Shown: positions 8,874-17,144 of the stretch, piece by piece
How the letters are laid out: each line of letters starts with the position of its first letter
How positions within the stretch are numbered: position 1 is the stretch's first letter
Assembly (NCBI GenBank): GCA_964416595.1
Contig: CAYQES010000009.1
Span: forward strand, 1 to 64,000
Length of the DNA stretch: 64,000 nt
DNA from: JAKFYM01 sp964416595
GTDB lineage: Bacteria; Bdellovibrionota; UBA1018; CAIPTA01
Direction: 5' to 3'
The notes under the pieces: model-generated
Databases searched by the model: none
What the model saw: the letters and a program-made list of their open reading frames with translations, nothing else
Told to the model about the DNA's origin: nothing
Translations under genes and position numbers: made by a program

Positions 8874-9135
8874 ATCGTTTCCTTTCCTGAGAAGCGGCAA
8901 TCCTAGCTGAGATTATTCGTATCTCGCCTTCTCTTTCAGCAAAAACCACTAGTAACAATCTGCCTGATAATGAAAATCCTATTTTTAAAAAACGATCTTC
9001 ATCCACACTGTGGAGCTGATCAAAAAACTCTAAACTGCAATTGCTCTGCCATAGGGTTTGAGCTTCATCAAACCAAACGCCATGCTTTTCAGCGTTCATT
9101 AGCTCTTTTTTCTCATCCCACTCGAAGCGCATCAT
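8836..9135 (-). CDS. BrnT-type ribonuclease toxin
   Basis: From the ATG at 9135 this is a 99-residue BrnT-family toxin, a RelE-like fold ribonuclease that inhibits translation. Family features seen are the start FEWDEKKELMNAEKHGVWF, then HSVDEDRFLKIGFS, GRLLLVVFAER, and the terminal IRIISARIA followed by RKRYEEG. The upstream open extension to 9183 is excluded because GAGG lies about 8 bases before 9135 and the palindromic promoter region overlaps the extension. The module sits between the tRNA and the rpoD operon. Confidence 0.85.
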   Translation of the reverse strand: MMRFEWDEKKELMNAEKHGVWFDEAQTLWQSNCSLEFFDQLHSVDEDRFLKIGFSLSGRLLLVVFAEREGEIRIISARIAASQERKRYEEGIRFFKNET

Positions 9136-9164
9136 ACATACGCCTCGAAATCGACTTGTCTTAC

Positions 9165-9178
9165 ATTGTATATACAAT
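9165..9178. promoter_or_regulatory. 14-bp perfect palindrome, candidate BrnTA operator
   Basis: ATTGTATATACAAT lies about 30 bases before the toxin start codon. Ribbon-helix-helix antitoxins such as BrnA autorepress by binding short palindromes over the promoter, and this is the only obvious candidate. Assignment is by position and symmetry. Confidence 0.5.
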
Positions 9179-9357
9179 AGCAATAATTGTCCATATGCCT
9201 ATAAAGCAAAAGGCATGAACAACCTATCGAACCGAAATCATTGTATTTACTTTAGAAAAACAGGCTGGTGCCCGAAATCCGAACGCCCCCCGTCTCAAAA
9301 TACTACAAAATAATAAAGCAGCACTGAGCACGCGCCCAAGTACAGGCTGCGAAGCAC

Positions 9358-9389
9358 AAAAAAATAGGGCGACCGTGGTGGCCGCCCTA
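9358..9389 (-). terminator. intrinsic terminator after rpoD
   Basis: On the minus strand TAGGGCG (9389-9383) pairs with CGCCCTA (9371-9365) around a short loop, followed at once by seven T residues (9364-9358). It lies 24 bases after the rpoD stop and closes the rpsU-yqeY-dnaG-rpoD operon. Confidence 0.85.
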
Positions 9390-9412
9390 AACTTGATAAT
9401 TGCTAAACGGGA

Positions 9413-11209
9413 TTATCCGTCTACGAAGCTCTTCAGCAAACGAGCCCGGGAAGAGTGCCGTAACTTGCGCAGGGCTTTGGCTTCGATCTGCCGGATCCGC
9501 TCACGGGTAACGAAGAAATCCTGGCCCACTTCCTCGAGGGTGTGGTCGCTCTTTTCACCGATGCCGAAGCGCATGCGCAGAACTTTTTCTTCCCGGGGAG
9601 TTAGAGTTGCCAACACCCGGCGAGTTTGTTCCGAGAGGTTGATGTTGATCACGGCCTCGGAAGGATTGATGATGTTTTTGTCCTCGATGAAATCGCCGAG
9701 GTAAGAATCTTCGTCCTCACCGATGGGAGTTTCGAGAGAAATGGGTTCTTTGGCGATCTTGAGCACTTTACGCACTTTGTCCACGGGCATATCCATCTTC
9801 TCGGCGATCTCTTCAGGAGTAGCTTCCCGGCCGAGCTGCTGCACGAGCTGGCGGGAGGTGCGCACGAGTTTGTTGATAGTCTCGATCATGTGCACAGGAA
9901 TACGAATGGTGCGAGCTTGGTCCGCGATGGCGCGGGTAATGGCCTGCCGAATCCACCAGGTGGCGTAGGTGGAGAATTTGTAACCGCGGCGGTATTCGAA
10001 TTTATCCACAGCCTTCATCAAGCCGATATTTCCCTCTTGGATGAGATCCAAGAACTGGAGACCACGGTTGGTGTATTTTTTGGCGATGGAAACCACGAGG
10101 CGCAAGTTTGCTTCCACGAGTTCGCTCTTGGCTTGGTCCGCCTGGCGCTCGCCCATCATGGCCATGTCGTAAACGTCTTTCAGTACTTTCAAATCCACGC
10201 CCACGCTATGCTCGATATCGGCCATGCGCTGGAAGCCCTGCTCGTACGTAGCGGCCATTTGCTCGAACTTTTGAGCCGTTACGTCCTGGTCTTTGAGCAT
10301 TTGCAATTTAGCGCGCTCATCAGTGCCGCGGAAAATGTTTACGATGGCAATAAAATCCTCATGGGTTTTGCAATCGTAGAACTTTAGGGTGCGCTCTTGC
10401 TCACTCTTGATGTTCAACGTTTCTTGGTAAGAGCCTTTGATGGCATCCAAAAGCATATTGATAGTTTTGCGGTTGAAAGAGATCTGCAAGAAGGCCTTGA
10501 TTACTTCGTCCTTCTTTTTGGCCATTTCTTTTTCAATTTTTTGTTTTTCTTTGGCCGTAATCTGAGGGCTCAAATAAGCCACTTTCACTTTCTTGAAGTG
10601 ATCCAGCTGGCTCTTAAGAGCGTTCATGGATTGCAACAAACGCTGCTGGTGAGCCTTTTCATCTTCTTCGGAAATTTCTTCGTCCACACCGCGGATCATA
10701 TCTTTCACGCGGATTTGGCCATCAGCCACTTTTTGCGAAAGATTCAAAATGGAATCCACGCCAAGCTGGCAACTTAAAAGTGCCGCTACAATTTGTTCTT
10801 CTCCCACTTCGATTCGTTTAGCGATCTCCACCTCACCTTCACGGGTGAGTAAGGAAACGGAACCCATTTTACGCAAATAGAGCTTTACGGGATCAATGGA
10901 ACGAACGCTGGCTTCTTCTTCTTTTTGTTTTTTCTTTAAAAATTCATCGAGGCCTTCGTTGTCATCGTCGTCGCTGACATCGTCGGATATCTTAGCTTTC
11001 GCCGAAGCCTCTACTTCAATGTCATTATCCAATAAAAATTCCATCACGGCATCTAGCTGTGGGGCTTCGGTTACGTTCTGAGGAATCAGATCATTCACCT
11101 CTTCAAACGTGAGCACTCCGCGCACTTTGCCAAGCTCAAGCATTTTCTTGAGATCCTTCTGGGGAACAAAGTCAGCGGCTTGTAATTTTACTTTCGTGAT
11201 TTCTGGCAT
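9413..11209 (-). CDS. rpoD: RNA polymerase primary sigma factor RpoD (sigma-70)
   Basis: From the ATG at 11209 (GGAGAG 4 bases upstream) this is a 598-residue housekeeping sigma factor that directs RNA polymerase to -10/-35 promoters. Region 1.1 lies at the N-terminus. Region 1.2 (DPVKLYLRKMGSVSLLTREGEVEIAKRIE) is followed by a long charged non-conserved region. The highly conserved regions 2.1-2.4 (ANLRLVVSIAKKYTNRG...FSTYATWWIRQAITR) and regions 3 and 4 (TLEEVGQDFFVTRERIRQIEAKALRKL) come next. Length and order are those of group 1 factors. It is the last gene of the macromolecular-synthesis operon, 17 bases after dnaG. Confidence 0.98.
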   Translation of the reverse strand: MPEITKVKLQAADFVPQKDLKKMLELGKVRGVLTFEEVNDLIPQNVTEAPQLDAVMEFLLDNDIEVEASAKAKISDDVSDDDDNEGLDEFLKKKQKEEEASVRSIDPVKLYLRKMGSVSLLTREGEVEIAKRIEVGEEQIVAALLSCQLGVDSILNLSQKVADGQIRVKDMIRGVDEEISEEDEKAHQQRLLQSMNALKSQLDHFKKVKVAYLSPQITAKEKQKIEKEMAKKKDEVIKAFLQISFNRKTINMLLDAIKGSYQETLNIKSEQERTLKFYDCKTHEDFIAIVNIFRGTDERAKLQMLKDQDVTAQKFEQMAATYEQGFQRMADIEHSVGVDLKVLKDVYDMAMMGERQADQAKSELVEANLRLVVSIAKKYTNRGLQFLDLIQEGNIGLMKAVDKFEYRRGYKFSTYATWWIRQAITRAIADQARTIRIPVHMIETINKLVRTSRQLVQQLGREATPEEIAEKMDMPVDKVRKVLKIAKEPISLETPIGEDEDSYLGDFIEDKNIINPSEAVININLSEQTRRVLATLTPREEKVLRMRFGIGEKSDHTLEEVGQDFFVTRERIRQIEAKALRKLRHSSRARLLKSFVDG

Positions 11210-11226
11210 CCATCTCTCCAAAAAAA

Positions 11227-13152
11227 TTATTTTTGTATCCGTTTGCGGCTCAGCTCCAACTCCATCAACTGTTGGAAAATGCCGTTGCTCGCTTCTAAAT
11301 CGCCTCGTTCTTGCGCCGCCCTGATTTGCTCGTTAAGTTCTGCAGCTTTTCGTTTCAGGGAGTCGTCTTTCAGCCTAGCCAAAGCCGCATCGAGATCTGT
11401 GTCCGGCACCGCCCGCTCGTCTTCCGCCCTCACTAAAGCTTCACTTAGCAAATTGCGCAGTTTCGGTTGGTCCCGTGCGGCCTCGAGTACCTCTTGAATT
11501 CTTTCTTCCTCGCCTTCTCCCGCTTTCAGCGGCTCAAGTATCCTAGCCAAGGTGGCGCGGATGTCGGAATCTTCCACTAAAGGTAAGATTGCGCTGGGAT
11601 CTGCCACATGCTGTGTGCGAAGCAGCGTGATCCAGTTTGGATGTTTGAGGAGATCCTGCAGAAATCTCCGGTCAAAACCAAACTCCCTTTTACCATTTGC
11701 TCTATGAAATTGCTTATTTTTTTCTCTGGAAATTCTGTCAATTTTTATTTGTGTTTGTGGCAAGTTCGGCGCGGTTTTTGCCTGCACCCTTTCACCGGCA
11801 GCGAAACCCTTACGGTATTTACGAATCGCTCCTGTTAGAAGAGCCACCTCCACACCCAAAGATCCCGCCAAGCCCGGCAAGCGGGCCTGGATCCAGAGCT
11901 CTTCCCGCAATTTTGCTAATTTTTGGGCGATCTTATCCACTGTTTCAGTACGGCCCTGTAGGGATTTAGGGCTCTCCTGCACTTTTTTCTCCAGCCATAG
12001 ATCTACCAAAGCCGGACTATTCTGCAGGATTTCCGCCATTTTCAACCGCCCCTCTGCCCCCTGGGAACGAAGGAATTCATCGGGATCTTTGCCCTCTGGC
12101 AACTGGGCTCCCAATAGGGGAAAACCCTCGGTTTCTAAGAATAAATCCATGGCCCGCTCCGTGGCCGCCTGACCAGCGTTATCAGAATCGTATAAACAAA
12201 CGATCTTGGGAGCCATTTTCTTAAGGAGCGAGGCTTGGGTTCGGGTTAGGGCTGTGCCGCAATTGGCCACCACATTGGTGAAACCCGCCTGCACAAGAGA
12301 AAGGCAATCCATATACCCTTCCACCAGCACCACGCTTTCTTTGTCCCGAATGTCTTTACGGGCTTGGTCCAAGTTATAGAGCACTTTTTCCTTTTCATAG
12401 ACCACGGATTCCGGGCTATTGAGATATTTGGGCGCATCCGCGCTGGAAGCACCAAGCCATCTACCCCCAAATCCCACCACCTCCCCATTGAGATCCCGAA
12501 TGGGGAAAATCAGGCGATTGCGGAAGGTATCAAACAAATTGGAACCATCGGCTTTAGGTTTCTCCCCCCCTTTAGTGCGAAATAGGCCCAATGCATAAGA
12601 CTCCAAGAGGGGGGCTTTGATGCGCAAGAAATAATCCCGTAAAGCTGTCCAAGAATCCGGTGCAAATCCAAGCGCGAAAGCCAATTGGGATTCCCTGCTA
12701 ATCCCCCTTTTCACCACATAATCCCGGGCCGCAGCCCCTGCGGGGCCCTCGAGCTGTTCCTGGTAAAAACGAGCCGCATAGCGATTGAGCTTCCAGAATA
12801 GCTTCTTCTCTTCTTCTAATTTCCGATCCCGGGCCGCTTCTTCTGGGCTTTTATGACGTATTTCAAAGGGGATCCCCGCTTTGGCGGCCAAGAATTCCAG
12901 GGCCTCCACAAATGAAAAGCCTTTAGTGAGCATCACAAAATCGATCAAATCCCCGCCCTGATCGGAGCTATAACAATGAAAGGTTTGTTTATCCGGATTC
13001 ACGAAAAAGGAAGGAGATTTTTCCTTCGTAAAAGGAGAAAGGCCGGTAAAGTATTTTCCCGAACGCTTGAGCGCCACGGTTTCCGACACAAAATCCACCA
13101 AATCGATGGCTTGCTTCAGTTTACTAGTAAATTCCCGGTCTAGACTGGCCAT
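11227..13152 (-). CDS. dnaG: DNA primase DnaG with a degenerate zinc finger
   Basis: This 641-residue replicative primase makes RNA primers for the lagging strand. The N-terminal CHC2 domain keeps its sequence frame (GLSPFTKEKSPSFFVNPDKQ), but the zinc ligands are mostly lost. The four expected positions (Cys, His, Cys, Cys) are Ser39, Thr42, Cys60 and Ser63. The TOPRIM core is intact (VVLVEGYMDCLSL near residue 265; YDSDNAGQAA near 315). A C-terminal helical domain of the DnaB-helicase-interaction type ends the protein. The gene lies between yqeY (12 bases upstream) and rpoD. The primase must fold this domain without zinc or with another stabiliser. Confidence 0.96.
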   Translation of the reverse strand: MASLDREFTSKLKQAIDLVDFVSETVALKRSGKYFTGLSPFTKEKSPSFFVNPDKQTFHCYSSDQGGDLIDFVMLTKGFSFVEALEFLAAKAGIPFEIRHKSPEEAARDRKLEEEKKLFWKLNRYAARFYQEQLEGPAGAAARDYVVKRGISRESQLAFALGFAPDSWTALRDYFLRIKAPLLESYALGLFRTKGGEKPKADGSNLFDTFRNRLIFPIRDLNGEVVGFGGRWLGASSADAPKYLNSPESVVYEKEKVLYNLDQARKDIRDKESVVLVEGYMDCLSLVQAGFTNVVANCGTALTRTQASLLKKMAPKIVCLYDSDNAGQAATERAMDLFLETEGFPLLGAQLPEGKDPDEFLRSQGAEGRLKMAEILQNSPALVDLWLEKKVQESPKSLQGRTETVDKIAQKLAKLREELWIQARLPGLAGSLGVEVALLTGAIRKYRKGFAAGERVQAKTAPNLPQTQIKIDRISREKNKQFHRANGKREFGFDRRFLQDLLKHPNWITLLRTQHVADPSAILPLVEDSDIRATLARILEPLKAGEGEEERIQEVLEAARDQPKLRNLLSEALVRAEDERAVPDTDLDAALARLKDDSLKRKAAELNEQIRAAQERGDLEASNGIFQQLMELELSRKRIQK

Positions 13153-13164
13153 GGCACTCCCGGG

Positions 13165-13614
13165 TTAAGCTTGGGAGAGTTTTCGTTTCACCATTTCACT
13201 AATCATGGAGCCCTCAGCCCGGCCAGCAGCTTTAGCCATCACAGTTTTGATCACCGCGCCCATTTCTTTCATACTTTTTGCACCGGTTTCTTGGATGGCG
13301 GCTTCAACTAGTTTTGCTAAGTCGTCTGCACCCATTTGCTCAGGCAAGTAGGACTGTAAAATCTTCAACTCGCTCTCTTCTTTCACCGCTAGATCTTCTC
13401 GCCCACCTTTACGGAATTGGTCGATGGAATCTCTGCGCTGTTTCGCGAGGTTCATCAAAATGGCGGAAACGGCGCCGTCGTCTAAATCTTTACGGGTATC
13501 CACTTCCTGTTTTTTCACCGCAGCTTGGATGAAACGGATACACTCTAAGCGCTCCTTCTCCTTACTTTTCATGGCGGAGATCATATCGGTTTTTAAACGT
13601 TCTTTGATGCTCAT
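13165..13614 (-). CDS. yqeY: GatB/YqeY domain protein
   Basis: This 149-residue YqeY-family protein is all-helical, related to the tail domain of GatB. It has MSIKERLKTDMISAMKSKEKERLE at the N-terminus, the RRDSIDQF motif near residue 75, and a C-terminal GAVIKTVMAKAAGRAEGSMIS of family type. The family is thought to bind tRNA or aminoacyl-tRNA enzymes; its exact role is not settled. It is located between rpsU and dnaG, as in many bacteria. Confidence 0.92.
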   Translation of the reverse strand: MSIKERLKTDMISAMKSKEKERLECIRFIQAAVKKQEVDTRKDLDDGAVSAILMNLAKQRRDSIDQFRKGGREDLAVKEESELKILQSYLPEQMGADDLAKLVEAAIQETGAKSMKEMGAVIKTVMAKAAGRAEGSMISEMVKRKLSQA

Positions 13615-13626
13615 GGAAAACCCCTA

Positions 13627-13697
13627 AAATAAAGAAGGGCAAAGCGAAAAGCCCTGCCCTCAATGGATAAAGCCCAAGCCGTTAAGCAGCTCGGGCT
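13627..13697 (-). terminator. two hairpins between rpsU and yqeY (attenuator)
   Basis: On the minus strand a 9-pair stem (13697-13689 with 13679-13671, one G-U) is followed by a weak T tract. A second stem, AGGGCA/TGCCCT (13660-13636), is followed by TTCTTTATTTT. Both lie after the rpsU stop. They probably reduce read-through so that S21 is made in excess over primase and sigma, as known for the enterobacterial rpsU-dnaG-rpoD operon. Confidence 0.6.
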
Positions 13698-13703
13698 AGT
13701 GCG

Positions 13704-13919
13704 CTATTCTCTCTCTCTGGTGAAAGGACGGCGGCCTTTCTTCTCAGAACGCTTGCGAGCAGCGATGGATTTCTTTTTCCGGCGAACGCTGGGTTTTTCG
13801 TAATGTTCCCGTTTGCGCACTTCGGATAGAATTCCAGCCTTTTCACAAAGCTTTTTAAAACGCTTAATGGCGTTCTCGAAGGATTCTCCTTCATTCACGC
13901 GAATGGTTGGTTTTTCCAT
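13704..13919 (-). CDS. rpsU: 30S ribosomal protein S21
   Basis: This 71-residue, strongly basic protein has the S21 pattern: TIRVNEGESFENAIKRFKKLCEKAGILSE, then RKREHYEKPSVRRKKK and a basic tail. S21 binds the 30S platform near the 3' end of 16S rRNA and helps initiation. GGGGTGAT lies 5 bases before the ATG. It is the first gene of the operon with yqeY, dnaG and rpoD. The frame 13682-13894 is a shadow. Confidence 0.97.
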   Translation of the reverse strand: MEKPTIRVNEGESFENAIKRFKKLCEKAGILSEVRKREHYEKPSVRRKKKSIAARKRSEKKGRRPFTRERE

Positions 13920-13972
13920 GAAATATCACCCCGCTTTCGAAGGCCTTACCCTAGTGGGAAAGGTGCGGAATG

Positions 13973-14344
13973 TCAATTTCCCTGCGGTAGAAGTTGGTAT
14001 CCTTGGGCCTGGGCTTTGGGCAAATCCAAACGGGAAATTTCTAAATCCACCGTATTCCCCGTGCTAGCGCCACATACCGCCGTGCGAATCATGCCGTCAT
14101 TGCCGGTACGAGCTTGGAAAACGGCCACGCCCCGCTTTTTTAAGCTTTGCGTTGCAGATTCAGGCGTTAAAGAGGGGGGATTTTCAGCGCACTGCTTGGA
14201 GCCGTCCGAACGGGAAACCCAAACCCTGGCATCACTGGCCTTGCTCACTGTTACATCCCAACGCTTTTCTGGTTTTTGCTCTGCGCCAGAACAGGCAGTC
14301 AAAATACCTAAAACCAAAATGGCTAAACAAAAATTTTGCGTCAT
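13973..14344 (-). CDS. small lipoprotein of unknown function
   Basis: This 123-residue protein has a lipoprotein signal (hydrophobic stretch, then GILTAC with Cys18). The mature part is polar and has two cysteines (KQCAEN near residue 52, TAVCGAS near 90) that could pair. I recognise no family. It lies 53 bases upstream of rpsU on the same strand and has its own promoter-like sequence, so it may feed into the rpsU operon. Confidence 0.7.
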   Translation of the reverse strand: MTQNFCLAILVLGILTACSGAEQKPEKRWDVTVSKASDARVWVSRSDGSKQCAENPPSLTPESATQSLKKRGVAVFQARTGNDGMIRTAVCGASTGNTVDLEISRLDLPKAQAQGYQLLPQGN

Positions 14345-14368
14345 ACAAACCTCCCAACTTATGGCCCA

Positions 14369-14397
14369 ACGATAGCAACTTTCTCCGCTGGAGGCAA
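14369..14397 (-). promoter_or_regulatory. promoter for the lipoprotein (and possibly rpsU operon)
   Basis: On the minus strand TTGCCT (14397-14392) and TATCGT (14374-14369) are separated by 17 bases, about 25 bases before the lipoprotein ATG at 14344. GGGAGG lies a few bases before that ATG. Confidence 0.4.
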
Positions 14398-14400
14398 AAC

Positions 14401-14429
14401 TAGCCTAGCTGGATTTTCGGCGCTATGAT
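14401..14429 (+). promoter_or_regulatory. promoter for maeB
   Basis: TAGCCT (14401-14406), 17 bases, then TATGAT (14424-14429, 5/6 to consensus). The predicted start would fall only a few bases before the maeB ATG at 14439, giving a nearly leaderless transcript. No purine-rich ribosome site is seen in the short gap. Confidence 0.35.
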
Positions 14430-14438
14430 CGACGGCCT

Positions 14439-16739
14439 ATGTCACTAGAAAGAGATGCACTTGAATACCACTCCAGAGATCCTAAAGGAAAAGTGGAGGT
14501 GGTGGCCACAAAACCCTGCTTCACCGCTCGGGATCTAACACTAGCTTATTCTCCAGGAGTGGCCATTCCTTGCGAAAAAATCGCCAAGGATCCAGATGCC
14601 GTATACGAATACACCACTAAGGGAAATCTTGTGGCTGTGCTCTCTAATGGCACAGCGGTGCTGGGCTTGGGCAATATTGGCCCCCTGGCCGCCAAGCCTG
14701 TGATGGAAGGCAAAGGCATTCTTTTTAAGAAATTTGCCAACATTAACGTGTTCGACATTGAACTCAATGCTCCCGATCCCGATGATGTGATCAAGGCCTG
14801 CAAAATGTTGGAGCCCACTTTCGGCGGCATCAATTTGGAAGATATTAAAGCCCCTGAGTGTTTTTACATCGAAGAACAATTGAAAAAAGAACTACAGATT
14901 CCCGTTTTCCACGACGACCAACATGGCACCGCAGTGATTTCTGCGGCCGCTTTTGCCAATGCTATTGAAATTATCGGCAAAAAAGCTTCGGACATGAAGG
15001 TAGTGTTTTCCGGAGGCGGTGCCGCCGCCATGGCTTGCGCCAATATGTATCTCAACATGGGCGTGAAGCGAGAAAACTTGATGATGTGCGATTCAAAAGG
15101 TGTGATCTACAAGGGTCGCACCGAAGGCATGAATCCCTATAAAGAGCGCTTCGCCGTGGACACAAAAAAGCGCACCCTTGCCGAAGCCATGGAAGGGGCC
15201 GATGCTTTTGTGGGCGTTTCCGTGAAAGGCGCTGTGACTCCAGACATGGTGAAAGTCATGAACAAAGATCCCATCATCTTTGCTATGGCCAATCCTGATC
15301 CTGAAATTTTGCCAGAAGAAATACAAAAGGTTCGTAGCGACGCCATCATCGCCACAGGCCGCTCCGATTATGTGAACCAAGTGAATAACGTTCTCTGTTT
15401 TCCTTTTATGTTCCGTGGCGCCCTCGATGTGCGCGCCCGGCAAATCAACGAAGAAATGAAAGTGGCCGCGGCCAAAGCTCTCGCCCAATTGGCCAAAGAA
15501 CCTGTGCCACAAATGGTGGCCGCCGCTTACGGTGGAACTAAATTTGCTTTTGGCCGAGAATACCTTATCCCCAAACCCTTTGATCCCCGGGTGTTGCTAT
15601 GGGTAGCGCCTGCTGTGGCTAAAGCGGCTTCTGATTCTGGTGTGGCTCGCTTTCCGATCAAGGATATGAATGCTTACAAAGAAAGCTTAGAAGCGCTCAT
15701 GGGCAACCGCTATGTGGTGATGCGCACCTTGCGTAATACCGTGAAGCGGGCCGCGGAAACGAAAAAATATCTTCCCAAAATCGTTTTTGCTGAGGGCGAA
15801 AACGAAACCATCCTCAAGGCCGCCCAGATCGTGTACGACGAAAAAATCGCCGTGCCCGTGCTATTGGGTGATGCGGATGTGATTCGCGCCAATATCCAAA
15901 AACTGCATTTGGAATCCTTGGCGGGAGTGCAAATCGAAGATCCCATTCGCTCGCCCAAAGCCAAAGACTACGCCAAATTATTGTTAGAAAAACGGCAACG
16001 AAAAGGTATGACTCCCGTGCGTTCCCAGCGAGTGATGCGCAATCGCAACTATTTTGGCCCGATGATGGTGGAAACGGGCGAGGCCGACGGCATCCTGAAC
16101 GGTCTCACGCAAAGTTACCCCGACACTATCCGCCCCATGCTTCACACCATCGGCACAAAACCTGGCCTAAAAGTAGCCGGGATTTATATGATGATCTTGA
16201 AATCCCGTATCCTATTTTTCTCGGATACCACTGTGAATATCGGGCTGAACGCGGAACAGCTCGCGTCGATCGCGATCGAAACTGCCAATATGGCCCAACA
16301 ATATTTACAAACGGCTCCACGGGTAGCGATGCTTTCCTACTCCAACTTCGGCTCTGCCCCCACACCCTCTTCCACAATGATGAGGGATGCGGTGGCTATC
16401 GCGAAACGCAAGCGACCCGATTTAATCATCGACGGTGAAATGCAAGTAGAGCCCGCCGTGGATGAAAAAATCGCCGCTGAATTTTTCCCATTCTCACAAA
16501 TTCAAGGTGACGCCAACGTGCTCATCTTCCCCAATCTCTCTTCTGCAAACATTTCCTATAAACTTTTACAAAAATTAGGGGGAGCTGAGGCCATCGGTCC
16601 AATCCTCGTTGGCATGAATAAACCCGTGAACGTAATCCCCACAGGAGCCGATGTACAAGATGTAGTGAACATCGCTACCTTCACGTCCATCGCCATTCAG
16701 AACGCCAAAGAAGAACAAAAACAACTGGGGCACTCATGA
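14439..16739 (+). CDS. maeB: malic enzyme-phosphotransacetylase hybrid (MaeB type)
   Basis: This 766-residue protein oxidatively decarboxylates malate to pyruvate, usually with NADP. The N-terminal malic domain shows LAYSPGVAIPCE, the Tyr/Lys region near 55-95, IPVFHDDQHGTA and a nucleotide-binding VVFSGGGAAAMACANMY around 188-204. From about residue 430 a phosphate acetyltransferase domain follows (VFAEGENETILKAA; LSYSNFGSAPTPSSTMMRDA; IDGEMQVEPAVD). In this family that domain is regulatory, binding acetyl-CoA-type effectors, rather than catalytic. The gene opens a forward unit and its stop overlaps the ridA start (ATGA). Confidence 0.95.
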   Translation: MSLERDALEYHSRDPKGKVEVVATKPCFTARDLTLAYSPGVAIPCEKIAKDPDAVYEYTTKGNLVAVLSNGTAVLGLGNIGPLAAKPVMEGKGILFKKFANINVFDIELNAPDPDDVIKACKMLEPTFGGINLEDIKAPECFYIEEQLKKELQIPVFHDDQHGTAVISAAAFANAIEIIGKKASDMKVVFSGGGAAAMACANMYLNMGVKRENLMMCDSKGVIYKGRTEGMNPYKERFAVDTKKRTLAEAMEGADAFVGVSVKGAVTPDMVKVMNKDPIIFAMANPDPEILPEEIQKVRSDAIIATGRSDYVNQVNNVLCFPFMFRGALDVRARQINEEMKVAAAKALAQLAKEPVPQMVAAAYGGTKFAFGREYLIPKPFDPRVLLWVAPAVAKAASDSGVARFPIKDMNAYKESLEALMGNRYVVMRTLRNTVKRAAETKKYLPKIVFAEGENETILKAAQIVYDEKIAVPVLLGDADVIRANIQKLHLESLAGVQIEDPIRSPKAKDYAKLLLEKRQRKGMTPVRSQRVMRNRNYFGPMMVETGEADGILNGLTQSYPDTIRPMLHTIGTKPGLKVAGIYMMILKSRILFFSDTTVNIGLNAEQLASIAIETANMAQQYLQTAPRVAMLSYSNFGSAPTPSSTMMRDAVAIAKRKRPDLIIDGEMQVEPAVDEKIAAEFFPFSQIQGDANVLIFPNLSSANISYKLLQKLGGAEAIGPILVGMNKPVNVIPTGADVQDVVNIATFTSIAIQNAKEEQKQLGHS

Positions 16740-17122
16740 AAAAAATAATCAGCACTAAAAATGCACCCGCTGCGATTGGTCCATACTCCCAAGGAGTAGA
16801 AATCGAGAGCGGCGCGGCCTTAGCTTTTCTTTCCGGGCAAATCGCCCTGGATCCCGTTACTGGGCAATTAGTAAGTGGTGGCATCGAGGCCGAAACCAAA
16901 CAAGTGATGAAAAATATCGAAGGCTTGCTCAAAGAATTGGGTGCAACTTTTGAGCAAATTGTAAAGACCACTATTTTCTTAAAAGACTTTAACGATTTCG
17001 CCACCGTGAACCAAATCTATGGTTCCTACTTTCGCAAAGATCCTCCCGCCCGCTCTACTGTGGAAGTAGCGCGTTTGCCCCGGGACGCGAAAATCGAAGT
17101 GGAATGCATTGTAAACGTTTGA
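16736..17122 (+). CDS. ridA: RidA family enamine/imine deaminase
   Basis: This 128-residue protein of the YjgF/YER057c/UK114 family hydrolyses reactive enamines/imines such as 2-aminoacrylate. Seen are AIGPYSQGVEIESG, LAFLSGQIALDPVTGQLV, a central helix, IVKTTIFLKDFNDFATVN and the C-terminal PPARSTVEVARLPRDAKIEVE. The last contains the arginine that holds the substrate carboxylate and the conserved acidic end. The start codon overlaps the maeB stop by four bases, so the two are translationally coupled. Confidence 0.95.
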   Translation: MKKIISTKNAPAAIGPYSQGVEIESGAALAFLSGQIALDPVTGQLVSGGIEAETKQVMKNIEGLLKELGATFEQIVKTTIFLKDFNDFATVNQIYGSYFRKDPPARSTVEVARLPRDAKIEVECIVNV

Positions 17123-17144
17123 TGGATTTAGGAGCGCCTTGAAA

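Noticed and set aside
8463..9183. Genomic island integrated at the CAU tRNA
   Set aside because: No integrase, no direct repeat of the tRNA 3' end and no composition shift were seen; only a two-gene toxin-antitoxin module lies nearby.
9626..10387. 253-residue plus-strand open frame opposite rpoD
   Set aside because: It is antisense to the conserved core of rpoD and has a histidine- and phenylalanine-rich composition typical of shadow frames. There is no ribosome site or family match.
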